DNA of 8,206 nucleotides, taken from positions 1 through 8,206 of the forward strand of contig JAITAW010000262.1 of NCBI GenBank assembly GCA_031283905.1, in the 5' to 3' direction. The notes under the pieces are model-generated. The model was not told the origin of the DNA. It saw only the letters and a list, made by a program, of their open reading frames with translations, and ran no database searches. This DNA is from Treponema sp. GTDB lineage: Bacteria > Spirochaetota > Spirochaetia > Treponematales > Breznakiellaceae. The translations under genes were made by a program, and so were the position numbers. Shown here one piece after another: positions 6,159 to 8,206 of this stretch. Positions within the stretch are counted from its first letter, which is position 1; every line of letters begins with the position of its first letter.

Positions 6159-6554
6159 ATGATACAAATCCCAAAACATATAATAGAGTCGATATTCAAA
6201 CAGGCTTACGAGGAGTTGCCCAACGAAGCCTGCGGGCTTCTCACCGGGATCGACGGCGTTGTGCATAAGCAACATGCCCTGACCAATATCGACCGTAGCC
6301 CGGAGCACTTTTCTTTCGATCCGCAAGAGCAGTTCGCCGTGCTAAAGGAAGCCCGCTCCTGCGGACAAAAGATACTGGCCAATTATCACAGCCATCCCGC
6401 TACGCCTGCGCGTCCGTCGCAAGAGGATATAAGGCTGGCCTACGATTCCGGTATTATTTACGTCATTGTTTCTCTTGCCGAAGAGACGCCCGACATAAAG
6501 GCTTTTGCTTTGGATGGGAGTTGTATGCGCCCGCATGAGATAAAGATAATATAG
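6159..6554 (+). CDS. JAMM/MPN+ (Mov34) metalloprotease, probable sulfur-carrier processing peptidase
   Basis: This 131-residue protein is a minimal JAMM zinc metalloprotease. The catalytic Glu is E23 in NEACGLL, and the metal-binding motif is complete: H77-x-H79, seven residues, S87, two residues, D90. Bacterial stand-alone members (Mec+ of Mycobacterium, HcyD of Wolinella, and relatives in siderophore clusters) cut after the terminal glycine of ThiS-like carriers, either to trim an extension or to release a cysteine adduct. The neighbouring carrier ends in GGGR, so removing the Arg (or Gly-Arg) is the most direct role; release of an amino acid from the loaded carrier is the alternative. The gene begins three bases after the E1 stop with no clear Shine-Dalgarno, and 46 nt separate it from the tetrapyrrole fusion gene. 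The family assignment is firm; the role is inferred from context. Confidence 0.92.
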   Translation: MIQIPKHIIESIFKQAYEELPNEACGLLTGIDGVVHKQHALTNIDRSPEHFSFDPQEQFAVLKEARSCGQKILANYHSHPATPARPSQEDIRLAYDSGIIYVIVSLAEETPDIKAFALDGSCMRPHEIKII

Positions 6555-6600
6555 GGCCGGTTATCATTTCACCGCTTACACCGGAATAGGGTTGATAAAA

Positions 6601-8206
6601 ATGGAATCTAACAAAGTAATAAGAGTTGTAAGCAGGAGCAGCCCCCTCTCCTTATTGCAGGTTGGGGAAGTCTTTTCTTTTCTGCCGCATGTCAGCTACA
6701 ATTTGGTGAGTATGGAGTCATTCGGAGATAAGCATAAGGAAATCTCATTGATGGATAACATTGCAGGCGATTTTTTCACCCGCGAATTGGACGCCGTATT
6801 GCAAAACAACGAAGCCGACATAGCCGTTCATTCCGCCAAAGACCTGCCTTACCCTTTGCCTGCGGATCTGGAGCTATACGCCCTGACCGAAGCCGTAGAC
6901 AAGACCGATTCCTTAGTCAGCCGGGGAAACCTGACCCTCTCTCAACTACCGCCCAACGCCAGGGTGGGCACGAGTTCCGCGGCGCGCAAAGCGGAGTTGC
7001 TGAAACTTCGCCCCGACCTCGCGATAGTCGCCATAAGGGGTACTATTGAGGAACGCATCGCGCAAGTTGATAATAATGATATAGATGCGCTTATTGTGGC
7101 AACCTGCGCTTTAATCCGTTTGAACCTGAGCCACCGCATTGCGGAGGCGCTTCCCTTCAAGACCCATGCTTTGCAGGGTAACTTAGCCGTTGTGGGAAGA
7201 AAAGGCAATGCAAAATTAAAAGCGGTTTTTTCGGGTTTCGATATACGGAAGAAATACGGGAAAGTGACCCTTGCCGGTTTTGGTCCCGGAAATCCCGACC
7301 TGCTAACGATTGGCGCCGATAAAGCATTGTCGAAAGCAGACATTATTTTTCACGACGATTTAATTGATATACGTTTTTTGGATAAGTACGCCGCCCAAAA
7401 AGTGTATGTAGGCAAGCGGAAAGGCAAGCACAGCCATCATCAGGATGAAATCAACGAACTTGTTTACCGGGCAGCCCTATCGGGCAATAATACAGTCCGC
7501 CTCAAGGGGGGCGATCCGATGATTTTCGCCCATGGCCGCGAAGAAATCGATTTCCTGAAAAGCCGCTTTGTAGAAGTAGAAGTTATTCCGGGCATATCGG
7601 CCGGCACAGCTTTGGCGGCATATACGCATATCCCTTTAACCCATAGAGGGGTTTCCTCCTCCGTCGCTTTCATTACCGGGCATTCCGGCAAATGCATCCA
7701 AACGCCTTGCGCCGACACTCTGGTGTATTACATGGGAGGGGAAAACATGTCGCGGATAGCCGGGGAACTCATCCGAAACGGAAAGAGCGCCGGCGCGCCG
7801 GCGGCATTGGTATATAACGTATCTCTTCCCGGCCAGAAGGTATTTTACACTTCGCTGGAAGAACTACAATATTCCGTCATGAAATACCCCGCGCCCCTAC
7901 TTATTGTGGCGGGAGAAACGGTGGCGCTCGAAAGCCGGGAGGCAAACAGGCAGAAAGTGCTTGTTACAGGCACCGTTTCCACAGATTACGGCGGTTTGGG
8001 GAATATAATCCATACGCCCCTGATAAAAATAGAAAAAATGCAAAGGAACAGCGCCTGGGATGCTTTGCTCCCGGAGATAGGCGCTTACGACTGGATTATC
8101 TTTACCAGCCGTTACGGGGTGCGCTTTTTCTTTGAAATGCTGGAGGAATCGCAATTCGATATACGGTTGTTGGCTGCTGTGAAAACGGCGTCGGTGGGAA
8201 AAACGA
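6601..8206 (+). CDS. cobA: HemC-like / uroporphyrinogen-III C-methyltransferase / HemD-like fusion protein (3' truncated by window)
   Basis: The frame is open from the ATG at 6601 to the window end (535 residues). Residues 1-215 resemble domains 1 and 2 of porphobilinogen deaminase (SRSSPL 11-16, HSAKDLP 77-83, GTSSAAR 123-129, R146, R152, R173). Residues 221-440 form a complete SAM-dependent uroporphyrinogen-III methyltransferase: AGFGPGNPDLL (225-235), RLKGGDP (300-306), VIPGISAG (328-335), PLTHRG and VYYMGG (375-380). From about 450 a uroporphyrinogen-III synthase-like domain begins (VLVTG, YDWIIFTSRYGV around 497-507) and runs off the end. SUMT makes precorrin-2, precursor of siroheme and cobalamin; next to the sulfur-carrier cassette, siroheme for sulfite reductase is the likely purpose. 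The HemC part lacks the third domain with the dipyrromethane-binding Cys, and also lost other key residues. The SUMT call is firm; activity of the HemC and HemD parts is uncertain. Confidence 0.9.
   Translation, partial: MESNKVIRVVSRSSPLSLLQVGEVFSFLPHVSYNLVSMESFGDKHKEISLMDNIAGDFFTRELDAVLQNNEADIAVHSAKDLPYPLPADLELYALTEAVDKTDSLVSRGNLTLSQLPPNARVGTSSAARKAELLKLRPDLAIVAIRGTIEERIAQVDNNDIDALIVATCALIRLNLSHRIAEALPFKTHALQGNLAVVGRKGNAKLKAVFSGFDIRKKYGKVTLAGFGPGNPDLLTIGADKALSKADIIFHDDLIDIRFLDKYAAQKVYVGKRKGKHSHHQDEINELVYRAALSGNNTVRLKGGDPMIFAHGREEIDFLKSRFVEVEVIPGISAGTALAAYTHIPLTHRGVSSSVAFITGHSGKCIQTPCADTLVYYMGGENMSRIAGELIRNGKSAGAPAALVYNVSLPGQKVFYTSLEELQYSVMKYPAPLLIVAGETVALESREANRQKVLVTGTVSTDYGGLGNIIHTPLIKIEKMQRNSAWDALLPEIGAYDWIIFTSRYGVRFFFEMLEESQFDIRLLAAVKTASVGKT

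Noticed and set aside
6557..6584. Terminator or hairpin between the JAMM gene and the fusion gene (CCGGT/ACCGG)
   Set aside because: Only five base pairs around an 18-nt loop and no U-run follow, so it does not argue for a transcript end.

Overview
The window reads as part of a Bacteroidetes chromosome, most likely order Bacteroidales. The support is indirect: gene families common in that group, A-rich rather than Shine-Dalgarno-bearing leaders before most starts, a lipoprotein-type nitroreductase, and a promoter-like TTTC-N19-TATTTTTG close to the Bacteroidetes consensus TTTG/TAnnTTTG. No rRNA or other direct taxonomic marker is present. All recognisable genes lie on the plus strand.

Region 1 (1-4728) is a tightly packed four-gene run. 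It holds the C-terminal two-thirds or so of an M14-family peptidase-like protein (its zinc catalytic domain lies upstream of the window), a lipoprotein nitroreductase overlapping it by ATGA, a zinc-ribbon threonine-synthase-like PLP enzyme 28 nt later, and an SDF-family acidic amino acid:cation symporter that again overlaps by ATGA. Together they suggest peptide or amino acid handling; aspartate taken up by the symporter could feed threonine synthesis, but that link is inference.

Region 2 (4729-5139) is a 411-nt non-coding spacer. It holds a degenerate 7-nt repeat (CAMWAGA, six copies) with an inverted, partly matching counterpart about 50 nt downstream, a predicted promoter, a small hairpin, and three tandem copies of a GC-rich 23-nt unit that would lie in the 5' leader of the next operon.

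Region 3 (5140-8206, continuing past the window) is the most interesting part. A ThiS/MoaD-like sulfur carrier, a ThiF/MoeB/HesA-type E1 activating enzyme and a JAMM metalloprotease are followed by a large HemC-like/SUMT/HemD-like fusion. The sulfur carrier ends in Gly-Gly-Gly-Arg rather than a free Gly-Gly, so it appears to be made as a capped precursor; the JAMM protease is the obvious candidate to expose the terminus before the E1 adenylates it. This matches the logic of the HcyS/HcyF/HcyD homocysteine system of Wolinella succinogenes and the Mec+/CysO system of Mycobacterium. The fusion protein should supply precorrin-2 for siroheme, the cofactor of sulfite reductase, so the operon plausibly couples sulfite reduction to protein-thiocarboxylate sulfur transfer into homocysteine or cysteine. 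The HemC-like part of the fusion lacks the whole cofactor-carrying third domain and several key residues, so it is probably not a normal porphobilinogen deaminase.
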